Assembly (NCBI RefSeq): GCF_013433315.1 | Contig: NZ_WXVV01000033.1 | Span: 1-64,000, forward strand | Length of the DNA: 64,000 nucleotides | From: Pseudomonas crudilactis | Lineage (GTDB): Bacteria > Pseudomonadota > Gammaproteobacteria > Pseudomonadales > Pseudomonadaceae | Reading direction: 5' to 3' | Shown: one piece after another, positions 17,065-25,856 of the stretch | How the letters are laid out: each line of letters opens with the position of its first letter | How positions within the stretch are numbered: the first letter of the stretch is position 1 | Made by a program: the position numbers and the translations under genes | Notes under the pieces: generated by a model | The model's database searches: none | Seen by the model: only the letters and a program-made list of their open reading frames with translations | What the model was told of the DNA's origin: nothing

Positions 17065-17547
17065 ATGAAGGCGCGCCGCAAGTCACGCACGTTGATTGCA
17101 ACGATTTCTTCCCTGGCCCTGGTATTCAGTTCAGCGATGGCATTGGCTGATCCCGGTAATGGAAAGGGCCAGGGCAATGGCAATGGCAAGGGTAATTCGC
17201 AGAATGTGCAGGGCCACGGTAATCAGAAAGGTAACGGCAACAAGGGCAACAACTCGGGTGGTGACTGGAGTCATGGCCCAAGCATCGATCGCGGCAATGT
17301 GCTCGGGATTGTTGGCGGCTACCGCGACTACTGGAACCCGGGGCCTGCGCTGCCACCAGGCATTCAAAAGAATCTTGCACGCGGCAAGCCACTGCCGCCC
17401 GGTATCGCGAAAAAGCTCGATGGACGCCTGGTCGGTCATCTGCCGCATTACGATGGCTACGAATGGCAGCAGGTGGGCACGGATCTGATCCTGGTCGCGC
17501 TGGCAACCGGGCTGATTTATGAGGTGCTCAACGGTGCATTTGATTAA
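17065..17547 (+). CDS. CigR/RcnB-like exported protein
   Basis: A 160-residue protein with a signal peptide (LALVFSSAMALA) followed by a low-complexity Gly/Asn/Lys region of about 45 residues (GNGKGQGNGNGKGN...). The C-terminal domain has the repeated LPPGIQKNLARGKPLPPGIAKKL motif and a final hydrophobic segment TDLILVALATGLIYEVL. The LPPGI-K-L repeats are those of RcnB/YhcN/CigR-type periplasmic proteins; CigR is an anti-virulence regulator in Salmonella. ATG 17065 is chosen for its AGGAAC site and the basic signal start. Confidence 0.78.
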   Translation: MKARRKSRTLIATISSLALVFSSAMALADPGNGKGQGNGNGKGNSQNVQGHGNQKGNGNKGNNSGGDWSHGPSIDRGNVLGIVGGYRDYWNPGPALPPGIQKNLARGKPLPPGIAKKLDGRLVGHLPHYDGYEWQQVGTDLILVALATGLIYEVLNGAFD

Positions 17548-17685
17548 GCCGTATCGCTGAGAATGGCTCGAAGCGAAGTTCGCGCCCGCGCCGCCGTGGG
17601 CTTTTTGATAACAGGCACTGGTGCGTGCTGATGGCGCGAGTGGCAGCGGATTCCCTGTCTGCACCACTGCGCGCCACCACCGCGA

Positions 17686-19227
17686 TCAGACGATTCTCAA
17701 CGCGCTCAGCACGATCAGTGATTGTTCGGCGAAGGCCTGGGCCTGTTCGGTCAGTGCGGCGATGTTGGCCTCGGCGGTGGTCAGCGGTTTGCCGTCCTTG
17801 ACCAACACTTCGTTTTGATCGGCGATGACGCTCCACGCCAGTTGCGCCCATTCTGCCGGGTGCTGTTTGCCTTGGCGGATCGCAATCAGGAACAGTTGCT
17901 GGAAGCGAGTGACCGTGACGCCACCACCGGTAACCGGACTGCTCAACACCTGAATGTTGGCGTTGAACAGCGCGCGCTTGCACAGTTGCAGGTTGAACGC
18001 GGCGCAGCGTTCGTACACCAGCGCCTCGGCGGCTTCGCTCTGGCAAGGGGCTACCGCGCCCATGCTGACCAGGATGGCGATGGCTTGTTCCAGATCGTCG
18101 TAGACCATTGGCGACACCGCATCGAGCAACTGCTGCATCGTTCTGGCTTCATACGTCTGGCCCGCGAGTGCATCGAGGACCGGGCCGTAAATTTCTGCTT
18201 GCAGTGACGCTTCGCCAGCGGGGCCGGTGACGCTGGACGCTACGGTTTCTGCCGGCTGCATCAGGACAAATCGCGTATTGAGCATGCGCGACCGGCGCTC
18301 GGCAGCGCTGAGTCGGTTGGCACCACGCACGTACAGATCACGACGGAAAGACTGATTGACGAAGTAGTCGCGTGCCTGCTCGCGCATCACCGGGTGCTCG
18401 ATATCGTCGAGAAAGGCCAGGGCTTCGCCACTCAGATTGAGTACATCGACCCAATCCAGCGGCACCGCTGTCGTGACGTAATCGAGCTTGGCCGGGGCCA
18501 GCGCGTCGACCATGTCGGCGAAATACATGCAGTTCCAGTCGCGATTGAAATATTCGTGGGCGACGTATTGGCGGTCCTGACCTTTGATGGTCTGCAGCCG
18601 GGCGCCCAGACTTGGCGCAGCAATGGCGTACTTGGGGTTGGCCGCCAGCAGCGCTTCGGAAAACTGCAGCGCGGCATCGATGCGCTGATCCGCCCGCGTC
18701 GAGTGACTGGCAAAGCGGTCATGCAGGCTGAACAACTGGCGCAACGGCGCTGCTGGCGACCAGCCCGGGAATGCGTTGTAACTGACGTACAGATGACCAC
18801 CCGGTTTGAGATGGCGGCGGGCGAATTCGACAATCAGTTTCTGGTTGTCGCGGCTGACCCAGGTCCAGATGCCATGCAGGCTGATGCTGTCGAGTTGCGG
18901 CAGATCATGGCGCGCCAGCAGTTGCTCGAAACTGTCGTCGTACAGCTTCGCACCGTTGTTGCCAAGTGATGCGAGTTCAATGGCATGGGCCGCCTGACCG
19001 GGGTGGAAGTCCGTACCGACGAAACCGGCAGGGCTGGCTGTGGCGTGAATATTGATTGACACACCCTGACCAAAACCGAGTTCGCAGTGGTAACCGTCGG
19101 GATTGTCCAGCCCGGCAAAGCCGCGCAACAACAGGCAGTAACGCTGGAAAACCGGATTGATTTCCCGGCTATAGCTGTAGGTGTAGCCTTCGTCGGTGAA
19201 ATAACCTTCGTTCCAGGCATTGCTCAT
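17686..19227 (-). CDS. Class I SAM-dependent methyltransferase with C-terminal regulatory domain
   Basis: A 513-residue protein. The N-terminal part (MSNAWNEGYFTDEGYTYSYSREINP, then YHCELGFGQGVSINIHA as SAM motif I, about residues 45-60) is a methyltransferase; the next 300 residues include the methyltransferase-regulatory type domain (YVAHEYFNRDWNCMYFADMV) and an all-helical end. Proteins of this layout modify proteins or glycans; the substrate is unknown. The frame is open to 19335, but the conserved start MSNAWNEGY with GAGG upstream favours 19227. Confidence 0.82.
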   Translation of the reverse strand: MSNAWNEGYFTDEGYTYSYSREINPVFQRYCLLLRGFAGLDNPDGYHCELGFGQGVSINIHATASPAGFVGTDFHPGQAAHAIELASLGNNGAKLYDDSFEQLLARHDLPQLDSISLHGIWTWVSRDNQKLIVEFARRHLKPGGHLYVSYNAFPGWSPAAPLRQLFSLHDRFASHSTRADQRIDAALQFSEALLAANPKYAIAAPSLGARLQTIKGQDRQYVAHEYFNRDWNCMYFADMVDALAPAKLDYVTTAVPLDWVDVLNLSGEALAFLDDIEHPVMREQARDYFVNQSFRRDLYVRGANRLSAAERRSRMLNTRFVLMQPAETVASSVTGPAGEASLQAEIYGPVLDALAGQTYEARTMQQLLDAVSPMVYDDLEQAIAILVSMGAVAPCQSEAAEALVYERCAAFNLQLCKRALFNANIQVLSSPVTGGGVTVTRFQQLFLIAIRQGKQHPAEWAQLAWSVIADQNEVLVKDGKPLTTAEANIAALTEQAQAFAEQSLIVLSALRIV

Positions 19228-19367
19228 TGTTGCAGCCTCTTGAATCGTCATTGAAAGTAGCTTTATACGGGACGGACTTGCATCGTTGAAACCTCTCGCT
19301 GTCCACACAGGATGTTGTCGGCAGGATGGGACCATTCGATAGGGTTCATGCGGATATTTCGCAGGGG

Positions 19368-19877
19368 TTATTGATGATCGGACCTGGGCGCTCCTGACAA
19401 ACGCACGCCCATCTCAAGGGTACGGGTCTCGAAGCCGAACTCGGCATATATGCGCACCGCGCGCTCGTTGAAAGGCCAGACCGTCAGGCGCAAGTCCTGT
19501 GCATTCTGTTCTATGGCCCAGTCTTTAACCCGTTGAATCAGCGCGCGGCCAATGCCTTTCCCCCAAAACGGCTCGGCCACACAGACCGAGCCGATGCGAA
19601 CCACGCTCTGTGGCTGCATCAGCGGGCCGGAACTGGCGGACAGATTTGCTGTGATGAAGGCGGCGGGTTGATCACCAACACTGGCGATGAAGACAATCTG
19701 CCCGGGCTTCTCGAAAACACCGGACCAGTGCGGCAAGTCGCGGGCAAAATCTTCGGTCGCGGCCGCGTAGATATCGGGGCGGGCGGCGTGGTGTACCGAG
19801 TTGAGCAATTGACCCAGTTCGCACATCGCCAGAGCATCGGCGACAGTGGCTGTGCGGTAGCTGATGACTTCTTCCAT
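19368..19877 (-). CDS. GNAT family N-acetyltransferase
   Basis: A 169-residue single-domain acetyltransferase. Motif A is IGSVCVAEPFWGKGIGRALIQRVKDWA (acetyl-CoA pyrophosphate loop W-GKGIG), followed by the late NERAVRIYAEFGFETRTLEMGV typical of RimI-like enzymes. It acetylates an unknown amine. The gap to panB upstream (19878-20141) holds divergent promoters. Confidence 0.86.
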   Translation of the reverse strand: MEEVISYRTATVADALAMCELGQLLNSVHHAARPDIYAAATEDFARDLPHWSGVFEKPGQIVFIASVGDQPAAFITANLSASSGPLMQPQSVVRIGSVCVAEPFWGKGIGRALIQRVKDWAIEQNAQDLRLTVWPFNERAVRIYAEFGFETRTLEMGVRLSGAPRSDHQ

Positions 19878-20039
19878 GAGAAAAATTGTTCCTTGGGTGA
19901 GTTCATAAGCTTCGCATCCTGCGGTAAACAGCGAAATAAATCATCCCGGATCCTGCGGGCATTTCAACGAAGCCGGATGCGCCTGGGTCGCTTTTTCAGG
20001 CAAATCTGTGCATTGAATGTTTTTACGTCTGGCGAATAA

Positions 20040-20051
20040 TCGAGCGCTCGA
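20040..20051. promoter_or_regulatory. 12-bp palindrome upstream of the PanB-family gene
   Basis: TCGAGCGCTCGA is a perfect palindrome about 90 bases before the panB start. It could be an operator for the downstream MocR-type regulator or chance in GC-rich DNA. Confidence 0.25.
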
Positions 20052-20141
20052 AACCTTTGGGATTGAGCACTGTATGGAAGATTTTCGCGTTGATTTCGAC
20101 GACATTTATCGTTTACGGACGGCTGCCTCAAGGAGTCGCCC

Positions 20142-20957
20142 ATGAGCCTGCATACCCGCACCAAACGCCTGACCGTGCCGCAACTGGTTGCCATGAAAGG
20201 CCAACAGAAAATCGTCTCGCTGACGGCGTATTCCAGCAGTATCGCCAAATTGATCGACCCCATCGTCGACTTCATTCTGGTCGGTGATTCGACGGCCATG
20301 GTCGGTTATGGCCGCGCCTCGACGCTGAGCATGCAGCTCGAAGAAATCATCGGCCATACGCGGGCCGTGGTCGATAGCTCGCGTTTGGCCTGTGTGGTGG
20401 CCGACATGCCATTTGGCAGTTATCAGGAATCCCACGAGCAAGCCTTTCGCAATTGCGCGCAGGTGCTGGCGCGGACCGGTTGCGACGCGGTCAAACTGGA
20501 AGCCAACAAGGCCTTGGCGCCGACGGTCGAGTTTCTCGTGGCGCGCGGGATTCCGGTCATGGCCCATGTCGGCTTGATGCCGCAGTTCGTCAATGTCATG
20601 GGCGGTTTCAAGGCTCAGGGCCTGACCGCTGAAACCGGTGCAGTGATTGCCGAAGATGCCCGGGCCAATCTCGACGCGGGCGCCTTCAGCCTGTTGCTCG
20701 AAGGTGTGGCGGAGGGCGTGGCGCGGCAGATTACGCTGGACTCGAAAATGCCCACCATCGGCATCGGCGCTTCACCGGCCTGCGACGGGCAGGTGCTGGT
20801 CACCGAAGATGTACTCGGCCTGGGCGGTGAGCATCTGCCGCGTTTCGTCAAACGCTACGCCGATGTCGGTGCGGTGATCAGCGAGGCTTGTGCGCAGTTT
20901 GCCGAGGATGTGCGCCATGGCCGGTTTCCTGAGGCGCGGCATTGCTATGGACTGTAG
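20142..20957 (+). CDS. panB: 3-methyl-2-oxobutanoate hydroxymethyltransferase (PanB family, divergent copy)
   Basis: A 271-residue TIM-barrel enzyme of the PanB family, which transfers a hydroxymethyl group from methylene-tetrahydrofolate to 2-oxoisovalerate, the first step of pantothenate synthesis. Seen: ISLTAYSSSIAKLIDP, metal-binding DFILVGDSTAMV, VADMPFGSY, AVKLEANKALAP, and GIPVMAHVGLMPQ. The usual GDSLGMV is GDSTAMV here and no panC follows, so this is likely an extra paralogue with altered substrate rather than the biosynthetic copy. Its 3' end overlaps a convergent MocR-type gene by 13 bases. Confidence 0.82.
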   Translation: MSLHTRTKRLTVPQLVAMKGQQKIVSLTAYSSSIAKLIDPIVDFILVGDSTAMVGYGRASTLSMQLEEIIGHTRAVVDSSRLACVVADMPFGSYQESHEQAFRNCAQVLARTGCDAVKLEANKALAPTVEFLVARGIPVMAHVGLMPQFVNVMGGFKAQGLTAETGAVIAEDARANLDAGAFSLLLEGVAEGVARQITLDSKMPTIGIGASPACDGQVLVTEDVLGLGGEHLPRFVKRYADVGAVISEACAQFAEDVRHGRFPEARHCYGL

Positions 20958-22354
20958 ACGCGGTTTTCTTCGGTGATCGCCTGCGCCAATCGTTGCACCG
21001 CGTGGGCGATGTCCTTGTCCCAGTCGAGGCTGTAGCTGAGGCGCAGGTACTGTTTCCAGGCGCCTTGCTGGCTGAAGATTTCGCCGGGGGCGATGACGAT
21101 TCGTTCGGCCAACAAGCGCTCGAACACAGGCTGCATGTCGATCGGGCGCACCGCTTTGAGCCAGAAGCTCGCGCCACCGTGCGGGACGACGACCTGCCAC
21201 TGGCCGCTACCGTGCTCTTCCAGCAAGGTTTGCAGCTGTTGCATGCGCTTGAGCAACATCGCTCGCAGCGTTGTCAGGTGCAGGTCAATGCGCCTGGAGT
21301 TGTAGAGTCTGGCAATCGCTTTCTGCCGCATCGACGAGAGGCGAAATCCGCGCTGCATAAACAGTCGATGAAGTTGCGCGGCCTGCTGGCGACATAACAC
21401 GTAGCCGTACGGCGCTTCGCCGCCAATGATCTTGTCGAATGTCGAGAACACCAGCAGCTTGTCCGGGTCGGCGAAGTCGCGATAACGCGCGGCTGACTCG
21501 GAGAAACTCAATTCGCCCCACGTATCGTTTTCAAACAACCAGATATCCCGCTCGGCCAGCCAGCGACAGATCTGCTGTTTATCCTGCGCTGGCATCAACT
21601 GGCCCTGAGGAATATTCACCGTGGAGGAGAGCACCGCCAGGCGCACCGGTTCGCGTGTGAACAGTTCGTTCAGCGCGGGCAGGTTGAAGCGGCCGTCATC
21701 GCCGAGGGGCATTTCGATGACGCGAATATTGGCCGCCTGCAACTGGCGCAGAATCGCCCACGAGCAGGGCGATTCCACCAGTGCCACGCTGCCGCCCAGA
21801 TTCAAGGCACTGAGTGATAATTCCAGCACGCTGCGCAGGTCTGCGCCGATATAGACGTGCTCGGCCTGCCAGTGGTTGTGAGCGGAGCGGGTGTAGTGTT
21901 CCGCCAGGGCCGCGCGCAATTCCGGCTCGCCGAGGGGCTGATAGAGCGGCGCGTGCGAGCGCGGGTATTGGCGGGTCAGTTCGCGCTCCATCGTCAACAA
22001 CGGACCTTGCAGCGACAGCAGCATCGCCGGCGCATCGCTGCTCAGGGCCAGCATGCCGGGCTGACGGGCGCTGGCGAAGACGTGGTCCAAAAGATCGCCG
22101 GCGTTGGCGGTCACTGGCGCCGCCGCTATTGACCGGGTGAAATAACCAAACCTGGCTCTGGCGTGGATCCGGCCTTCGTCCTCGAGCAGTGCGTAGGCGT
22201 ATTTGGTTGTCGACACCGAAACGCCGAGGCGCAGGGCCTGTTGTCGCAGGGACGGCAGTTTCTGTTCAGTTGTGCCTCTGGCCGCCTCGATCAGGCCAAG
22301 GAGGTAGTGGTAAACCGCCTGATAGGCGAATGAAGCGTCCTTGCGTACCGTCAA
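20945..22354 (-). CDS. MocR-type regulator (GntR HTH + aminotransferase-like domain)
   Basis: A 469-residue fusion. The N-terminal GntR winged HTH (about residues 1-75) includes LPSLRQQALRLGVSVSTTKYAYALLEDEGRIHARARFGYF. The rest is a PLP aminotransferase fold I domain (RAALAEHYTRSAHNHWQAEH, VALVESPCSWAILRQLQ, WLFENDTWGELSF, STFDKIIGGEAPYGYVLC with the PLP-Lys). Such proteins bind PLP and an amino compound to switch vitamin or amino-acid genes. The frame is open upstream, but the TTG at 22354 has AGGAG correctly spaced. It may regulate the adjoining panB-like gene. Confidence 0.83.
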   Translation of the reverse strand: MTVRKDASFAYQAVYHYLLGLIEAARGTTEQKLPSLRQQALRLGVSVSTTKYAYALLEDEGRIHARARFGYFTRSIAAAPVTANAGDLLDHVFASARQPGMLALSSDAPAMLLSLQGPLLTMERELTRQYPRSHAPLYQPLGEPELRAALAEHYTRSAHNHWQAEHVYIGADLRSVLELSLSALNLGGSVALVESPCSWAILRQLQAANIRVIEMPLGDDGRFNLPALNELFTREPVRLAVLSSTVNIPQGQLMPAQDKQQICRWLAERDIWLFENDTWGELSFSESAARYRDFADPDKLLVFSTFDKIIGGEAPYGYVLCRQQAAQLHRLFMQRGFRLSSMRQKAIARLYNSRRIDLHLTTLRAMLLKRMQQLQTLLEEHGSGQWQVVVPHGGASFWLKAVRPIDMQPVFERLLAERIVIAPGEIFSQQGAWKQYLRLSYSLDWDKDIAHAVQRLAQAITEENRVYSP

Positions 22355-22447
22355 TGCTGTTCTCCTGTTTTGCCTCGATTTGCCAGTGCATGGAATGACG
22401 CTGCGTTGCGTGCAGATCCTTTGCTGCAAAACGTCGGCAAGTCTAAA

Positions 22448-23500
22448 TCAAGTCTGAAAGAATCGCCCAGGGCGGCATGGCTCAAGAGCTGCGGATGACT
22501 GGCGATCCAGCAGCTCTTCACTGGCGAGGCGCCCGACGATTGCTGCGAGCGTCACACCGGGATGCATCGCGCAAACGTAAACTCCACTGATACCGGGCAA
22601 GTAACCGACCACGGGGATGCCATCAGCGGGCATGGGCCGGAATCCGACGGCAACGGTTTGCGGCGCAATGGACACCACCCCGTGAAGTGCTTTGCGTATG
22701 GCTTCGGCGGTTTGCCGGGCGATGTCTGGCGGCGAGTTGCCCGGCGCTTCTCCCAGATAATCTTCAGCGGCCAGCAACGTACCGCCGGCACTTTGCCGAA
22801 TTTCCATTTCGGGGCTGGAAATGATGCCTTTGACGAGGTCCGGTTGGGTCTTGTAGCGGATGAAAATGGCGGGGGAGGCGTCGATGGGCAGGGCCACGTT
22901 GAGCATCTGCGCTAACTGGTGGGTGCCGGTTCCCGCGGCAAGCACAACAAGGTCGGCATCAAATGTGCCCGCTTTGGTTTCAACGCCGGTGACATCTGCG
23001 TTGCAGGTTTTGAAACCGGTCACTCGGGTTTGCGTGAGCAATTGCGCCCCGAGCGCCTGGGCGCCGGCCATCAAGGCGTGGGTGGCCAGCACGGCGTCGA
23101 GTGCGCCTTCTTCCGCGCGATACAACGCGCAGGGTGGGGGATTTTTCAGGTTGGGCTCGCAGGCAAGCACCTCGGCTGCCGATAGCAGCGTCGCCGCAGC
23201 AGGATGCCCTGCAGATTCGCTGTACGACAGCGCTCCGGTCCAGTGAATCTGCAAGTCCGGGAGCTCGGTTTCGAGTCGGTGGTAGGCTTCGATGGCCGCA
23301 CCACGTAATTGCGCAATCGGATCAGCGCCGGTGTGTGTGGTATTGATCCAGGCGAAAGAGCTTGCCGTCACGCCGCTGGCGATCTCTCCGGCCTCAATTA
23401 AGGTGACCTGTGCACCTTTGCCGGACAGGTGATACGCAAGAGAGGCGCCGACGATGCCCGCACCCACCACCACAATTCGCCGATGTGTTGTCTGGTTCAT
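22448..23500 (-). CDS. FAD-dependent oxidoreductase (DAO family)
   Basis: A 350-residue flavoprotein. N-terminal FAD-binding Rossmann motif RIVVVGAGIVGASLAYHLSGKGAQVTLIEAG, then VTASSFAWINTTH, the mid LVVLAAGTGTHQLAQML, and C-terminal FRPMPADGIPVVGYLPGISGVYVCAMHPGVTLAAIVG. This is the glycine/D-amino-acid oxidase (DAO) layout: oxidative deamination of an amine. The exact substrate is unknown. It starts with ATG at 23500 and precedes a hemerythrin gene terminator. Confidence 0.87.
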   Translation of the reverse strand: MNQTTHRRIVVVGAGIVGASLAYHLSGKGAQVTLIEAGEIASGVTASSFAWINTTHTGADPIAQLRGAAIEAYHRLETELPDLQIHWTGALSYSESAGHPAAATLLSAAEVLACEPNLKNPPPCALYRAEEGALDAVLATHALMAGAQALGAQLLTQTRVTGFKTCNADVTGVETKAGTFDADLVVLAAGTGTHQLAQMLNVALPIDASPAIFIRYKTQPDLVKGIISSPEMEIRQSAGGTLLAAEDYLGEAPGNSPPDIARQTAEAIRKALHGVVSIAPQTVAVGFRPMPADGIPVVGYLPGISGVYVCAMHPGVTLAAIVGRLASEELLDRQSSAALEPCRPGRFFQT

Positions 23501-23559
23501 TTCAACATTCCCTGTTGTCGACGGTTGATCCTGCAGCAGGGTGACAATGCGAGCAACCA

Positions 23560-23585
23560 GAAAAAAGCCCGGCCAAAGCCGGGCT
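23560..23585 (-). terminator. Rho-independent terminator of the hemerythrin gene
   Basis: AGCCCGGC and GCCGGGCT flank a short loop (23566-23585) and are followed on the minus strand by six T (23566-23561). It lies 18 bases after the hemerythrin stop codon. Confidence 0.88.
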
Positions 23586-23602
23586 CGTCAACTTGCAACG
23601 GA

Positions 23603-24079
23603 TCAGGCAGCCATATTTCCCGCCGCCATCTCCTTCTTGCAGCTGGCCTTCATGGCCTCCATCTGCGCGCCCAGCTCTTCGAGTTTTTCCTTGCCCAGGA
23701 GCTTTTTCGCCTGAGGGAACATTTCCGTTTCTTCCTCTTCGATATGGTGCTCCAGCAGTTCCTTGACCACTTTCACCCGGCCGGAAAACTCCGGGGTGCC
23801 CGGGTCGGTCAGTTTCAGATCGGGCAGCACCAGTGAATCGACGGTGCGGTGTTCTTCTTTGGCTTCGAAGTACATGACGTCCTGTTCCTTGCTGCCGGCG
23901 GCCTTGAACGCGGGGTAGAGGATTTCCTCTTCGAGACGGGTATGGATGGAGATTTCCATTTCCAGTTTGCCCAACAACTCGACACGTTTTTTCAGTGCGC
24001 GCTCGGTTGAGTCGCTCAGTTGGCTGAGGATGTCTTTGACTTTTGCATGATCGGCTTTGAGAAGGTCGATGGCGTTCAT
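23603..24079 (-). CDS. Hemerythrin-domain protein
   Basis: A 158-residue four-helix bundle with the diiron ligands of hemerythrin HHE domains: DLLKADHAKV, HTRLEEEILYPAF, EEHRTVDSL, and HHIEEEETEMFPQA. These bind O2 or sense oxygen/NO and metals in the cytosol. It ends in a Met/Ala-rich tail (MAAGNMAA). Single gene with its own terminator. Confidence 0.9.
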   Translation of the reverse strand: MNAIDLLKADHAKVKDILSQLSDSTERALKKRVELLGKLEMEISIHTRLEEEILYPAFKAAGSKEQDVMYFEAKEEHRTVDSLVLPDLKLTDPGTPEFSGRVKVVKELLEHHIEEEETEMFPQAKKLLGKEKLEELGAQMEAMKASCKKEMAAGNMAA

Positions 24080-24318
24080 GGCGTTGCCTCTGCTGTCACG
24101 GAGTGAACACAGGCCGTTGTTTCACGGTGCTGTGAATGCCCTGAATCAGTGGCATTTGGCGTGCCAATCCATGGCTGGTAATCGACCGCTACAGATCAAG
24201 GGCTTACGACGTCACAGGCAAAAAGCCTTCGTGCAGCCTGCATGAAAAAGGCATTGCAAGCATTGCAGATCACCGCTTTCTCAACTGGCCAGCACCGCGC
24301 GACGGCTAAGTAATCCGC

Positions 24319-24522
24319 TTACGACGCTGAATGCTGACGGACATGCTTGGGCCCCGCCAACGCCCAGGCAATCAACCCGAACAACGGCACAAACACGATC
24401 AGCACGATCCACACGCCTTTATTGCTCGATTTCCCCTCGCTCTTGCGCACCCGGTTGATGGCCCAGAGTTCGATTAGCAGAAGAACTGCCGCCAGTACGA
24501 TCCACACGGTTTCGATTTGCAT
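24319..24522 (-). CDS. PLDc_N-domain small membrane protein
   Basis: A 67-residue protein with two hydrophobic helices (VWIVLAAVLLLIELWAI and KGVWIVLIVFVPLFGLIAWAL) separated by a basic loop RVRKSEGKSS and ending in the GPK motif. This is the PLD-nuclease N-terminal (PLDc_N) module that occurs alone in many bacteria. Inner-membrane location; function unknown. The 239-base gap upstream (24080-24318 is downstream of the hemerythrin start) shows no other gene. Confidence 0.78.
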   Translation of the reverse strand: MQIETVWIVLAAVLLLIELWAINRVRKSEGKSSNKGVWIVLIVFVPLFGLIAWALAGPKHVRQHSAS

Positions 24523-24576
24523 TGGCTACCTCCTGATGGTCTGTGCGTTAGGTGGCGTGGGGTGCGGCAGGTTCAT

Positions 24577-25500
24577 TTATTTTTTGTTCAACGCATTGAT
24601 CTGGCGGGCCAGGTCCAGCGCCACTCGACCGCTGTTGAGGGTTGGCAGCAGATGGGTGAAGGGAATGTCGATCAGGCGATTTTCGCGCACGGCGCGCAGT
24701 TGCGAGAGCACCGGGTCGCGGGTCAACAGATAGCGTTTGCGACTGGCCGGCGACCATTCGGCGTCGGCCAGCAGGATCACGTCGGGGTCGCTGGCCAGCA
24801 GGGTTTCGCTGTTGACGGTCACCCGATAAAGATCAATGTCGGCGAACACATTGCGTGCCCCGGCAGCCGCCAGCAGCGGAGTGACAAAGCCGCGTCGACC
24901 TTCACTGTCGAGGCCTTTGACCTCGCTGTCGAGATAGAACACCGACAGTGGTTTACCCGCACCGGCCAAGGCTTTGGTGCTGGCAATGTCCTTTTCCATG
25001 GAGTCGATCAATGCTTGGGCTTTTTGCTGCTGGTGCAGCAGCTTGCCCAGCGTCAGCAAGTCATTGCGTACATGCGCGAAATAATCCAGCGAGTGCCCGT
25101 TGCAGGCGGATTCCAGCAGATACGATCCCACGCCATTGCGCGCCAGCCCCGAGCGCGAGGTCACCCCGTCGCCGAACGCCGTGGCAAAACCACCGATCAC
25201 CAGATCCGGTTTCAGTGCGTACAACACCTCGCTGGACGGGTACTGCCGTGCGATCACCGGCACGCCGAAATACTCCGAGGGCCGCTGCCCGGCTGCGGTG
25301 TCATCCAGATAGGCCACGCCGACCAACGATGGCCCCGCACCCAAGGCCAGCACGATATCGGCCGCATGCTGGTTGAGCGCAACAATCCGCGCGGGCGATG
25401 TTGGCGCAAGGTGCCAGTCTTCGCCGCAATTGCTGAAGCTGTCAGCCAGCAGCGCTGACGAGCAGAGCAGGGCGCCGAGCCCACACCAGAGCTTCCTCAT
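24577..25500 (-). CDS. ABC transporter substrate-binding protein, class III (BtuF/FepB type)
   Basis: A 307-residue periplasmic protein with signal peptide (LWCGLGALLCSSALLA). Two lobes: RIVALNQHAADIVLALGAGPSLVGVAYLDD, and the second with FVTPLLAAAGARNVFADI, joined by a long helix, as in BtuF/FhuD/FepB binding proteins. It is the third gene of the cobalamin-riboswitch operon, overlapping the ferredoxin gene by four bases, so it likely binds a corrinoid delivered by the TonB receptor. No BtuC/BtuD partner is in the window; the permease and ATPase must be encoded elsewhere. Confidence 0.86.
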   Translation of the reverse strand: MRKLWCGLGALLCSSALLADSFSNCGEDWHLAPTSPARIVALNQHAADIVLALGAGPSLVGVAYLDDTAAGQRPSEYFGVPVIARQYPSSEVLYALKPDLVIGGFATAFGDGVTSRSGLARNGVGSYLLESACNGHSLDYFAHVRNDLLTLGKLLHQQQKAQALIDSMEKDIASTKALAGAGKPLSVFYLDSEVKGLDSEGRRGFVTPLLAAAGARNVFADIDLYRVTVNSETLLASDPDVILLADAEWSPASRKRYLLTRDPVLSQLRAVRENRLIDIPFTHLLPTLNSGRVALDLARQINALNKK

Positions 25501-25856
25501 GTGCGCGCCTTGATCAGCAAATCCTCGACCACTTCACCGCCAACCAGATGCCCGTCGACCAATCGCTGCACATCTGCCTTGCTGTGCACGCCATACCAGC
25601 AGCGCTCCGGATACACCGTCAGAATCGGCCCCAGATTGCACGGAAACTGGCAGTGCGTGCGGGTCAGCAACACGCCGCCGGGGGTTTCGATGCGATCGTG
25701 CTCCAGCAGGTGCCGGCGCAAGGTTTTCCATAACTGTTGGGCACCGCGCTGAGTACAGCGCGGGCCGGTGCAGATGAACACATGGCGCGCATGCTCAGGC
25801 ACGTGCGACCAGTCCGGGTGCGTGTCGACACCGTCGACGGTTTTGATCTCACTCAT
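25497..25856 (-). CDS. Thioredoxin-like [2Fe-2S] ferredoxin
   Basis: A 119-residue protein with the cysteine spacing of thioredoxin-like ferredoxins: FICTGPRCTQRGAQQLW near the N-terminus and THCQFPCNLGPILTVYPE in the C-terminal half. These bind one [2Fe-2S] cluster. Such ferredoxins commonly sit in cobalamin uptake or salvage operons, where they may donate electrons for cobalt reduction. Start and stop overlap its neighbours, giving a compact three-gene operon. Confidence 0.85.
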   Translation of the reverse strand: MSEIKTVDGVDTHPDWSHVPEHARHVFICTGPRCTQRGAQQLWKTLRRHLLEHDRIETPGGVLLTRTHCQFPCNLGPILTVYPERCWYGVHSKADVQRLVDGHLVGGEVVEDLLIKART

